From Thermoplasmata archaeon (GTDB taxonomy: Archaea > Thermoplasmatota > Thermoplasmata > Lutacidiplasmatales > UBA184), in contig JASHYQ010000243.1 of NCBI GenBank assembly GCA_030042955.1, positions 1 to 14,058 on the forward strand: a DNA stretch of 14,058 nt, read 5' to 3'. Below, in pieces: positions 12,957 to 14,058 of the stretch. Under the pieces are notes generated by a model. That model worked only from the letters and a program-made list of their open reading frames with translations. It ran no database searches and had not been told where the DNA came from. The stretch's first letter is position 1. Each line of letters begins with the position of its first letter. The position numbers and the translations under genes are program-made.

Positions 12957-12977
12957 CCCGCGCCTCGGGCCGACGCA

Positions 12978-12987
12978 GGATATCTCC
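12978..12987 (+). promoter_or_regulatory. TATA-like element of purM
   Basis: GGATATCTCC is centred near 12983 and predicts transcription from about 13009. This gives a leader of about 27 bases holding a GAGGGG site (13021-13026), 9 bases before the TTG at 13036. Confidence 0.5.
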
Positions 12988-13039
12988 CCCTGCTCGCTCC
13001 CCCCACGGGGGGACGAGCACGAGGGGACCGAAAGGTTGG

Positions 13040-14058
13040 ACGTACGCTCGCAGCGGGGTCGACCGCGGCGAGGTCTCCCGCGCCCTCTCCGGGCTGATCC
13101 GAGCCGCTCGCTACCGCCCGCCGGCTCGTCACGGCCATCAGATCGACGCACCCGCACACTATGCCGGGCTCCTCCGGATCGGACGGGAGACGATCGCGGT
13201 CACCACCGACACGGTCGGCACGAAGGTCCTTCTCGCGGAGGAGCTGGGTCGGTGGGAGGAGGTGGGCGAGGACATCGTCGGGGTCAACGTGAACGACCTC
13301 GCCTCCATGGGCGCACGGACCGCCGGCCTCGTGGACGTGATTCTCTGCGAACGTCCGAACGCGGCGGAGTTTCGGGCGATCGGACGGGGGTTGGGCCGGG
13401 GTCTCCGCAAGGCGGAATGCGCCCTTCTCGGAGGGGAGACGGCGGTGGTACCGTCCATCGTCCGGGGGACCGACTTGGGGGGCACGGCGTTCGGGTTCTT
13501 CCCCGCGGGACGCGTCCCGGTCACCGGGGAGCGGATCCGGCCCGGTGACGTCGTGCTCGGGATCCCGTCCGACGGAGTCCACGCGAACGGGTTCACCCTG
13601 ATCCGGCGACTGCTCGGGAAGCGTGGAGTCGACCTCCAACGTCCCCGCCCCGGAGGGCACGGGCCGATAGGACGCGAACTGCTCCGGCCCACGCGGATCT
13701 ACACCCGCGCGAGCGACGCGGTCGCGGACGACCCGGGAGTCCACGGGCTCGCCCACCTCTCTGGAGGCGGGGTGCGCAACCTCGTTCGCCTTTCCCCGAG
13801 CGTCCGATTCGTGCTGGACGACTGGCCCGCCCCTCCCGGGCTGTTCCGATGGATCCAGGCGCTGGGGGGGATCACGGACGAGGAGATGTTCCAGACCTTC
13901 AACATGGGCATCGGCTTCGTCGTCGTCGCCGCGAAACCTCGTCTCGGCGCCGTCCGCCGTCGGCTCGCCTCGGCCGGTGCCCGAGACGCGGTGCCCCTCG
14001 GGCATGTGGAGCGCGGGCGCGGGGTGGAGCTCCCGGCCTTCCGGCTCCGGTACGAGGG
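13040..14058 (+). CDS. purM: Phosphoribosylformylglycinamidine cyclo-ligase (AIR synthetase), C-terminus off the edge, start unclear
   Basis: PurM makes aminoimidazole ribotide from FGAM with ATP. The open frame from 13040 (TYARSGVDRG) gives about 339 residues with all family motifs: TTDTVGTKVLLAEELG, GVNVNDLASMGA, ALLGGETAVVP, GDVVLGIPSDGVHANGFTLIRRLL, LSGGGVRNLVRL and EMFQTFNMGIGFVVV. PurM is usually about 340-350 residues, so only the last few residues are missing at the right edge. No ATG, GTG or TTG lies in frame near the start; the nearest is a GTG at 12944, upstream of the purM promoter. A TTG at 13036-13038 with a good GAGGGG site is one base out of frame; removing one G would give M-TYARSGVD, the expected N-terminus. 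Either a one-base error or mutation, or an ACG start at 13040, is possible. The usual DGVGTK motif reads DTVGTK here. Confidence 0.88.

Noticed and set aside
11963-14005. 680-residue open frame on the minus strand
   Set aside because: It is antisense to purM and a shifted frame of pyrC. Composition is Arg/Pro/Gly-rich with no domain, and both overlapped genes are certain.
1-14058. CRISPR array, insertion sequence, integrase or defence genes
   Set aside because: No regularly spaced repeats, terminal inverted repeats, transposase or known defence motifs were seen; the region looks like ordinary chromosomal DNA.

Overview
This window is archaeal. Several genes have a TATA-like element centred 24-27 bases before the start codon, which is the pattern of leaderless archaeal transcripts. 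Genes inside operons instead carry GGAGGTG-type ribosome binding sites. The gene set also fits: a fused ADP-forming acetyl-CoA synthetase, a fused gamma-alpha 2-oxoacid:ferredoxin oxidoreductase, and Mrp, PyrC and PurM proteins of archaeal type. The DNA is very GC-rich (about two thirds by eye), so every frame is open for long stretches and many long antisense ORFs are spurious. My best guess for the organism is a high-GC Thermoplasmatota lineage from soil, sediment or the subsurface. That is inference; no rRNA is present to confirm it.

Layout. Positions 1-296 (-) hold the N-terminal part of an Mrp/NBP35-type P-loop ATPase. It is divergent from acd (368-2587 +), and the two share one TATA element. 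Convergent to acd is a moaD-moaE operon (3097-2421 -) for molybdopterin synthase. korA-korB (3206-5846 +) follows from a leaderless promoter. Next come two divergent membrane genes: a GT-C-like polytopic protein with a glycosylation-sequon-rich C-terminal domain (7892-5856 -) and an oligosaccharide flippase (7987-9543 +). A small three-helix membrane protein (9801-9334 -) lies antisense to the flippase end. Positions 9964-11578 (+) carry a secreted or membrane-anchored Pro/Ala-rich protein, an 89-residue CxxC protein and a DedA-family protein. Dihydroorotase pyrC (12927-11575 -) and a nearly complete purM (13040-14058 +) diverge at the right end.

How the genes fit together. Kor oxidises 2-oxoacids to acyl-CoA and reduced ferredoxin, and Acd can convert the acyl-CoA to acid plus ATP, so the left half suggests peptide or amino-acid fermentation with substrate-level phosphorylation. 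The flippase/GT-C pair suggests export or assembly of a lipid-linked glycan. pyrC and purM are de novo pyrimidine and purine genes. The layout is extremely compact: the four convergent pairs are separated by at most 9 bases or overlap by 4 to about 210 bases, and I see no T-rich archaeal terminators.

I did not find a CRISPR array, transposon, tRNA or rRNA, or a clear new defence system. The most interesting points are the missing start codons of purM and moaD, the moaE ribosome binding site built into the MoaD diglycine codons, the shared divergent promoters, and the mutual 3' read-through of acd and moaE.
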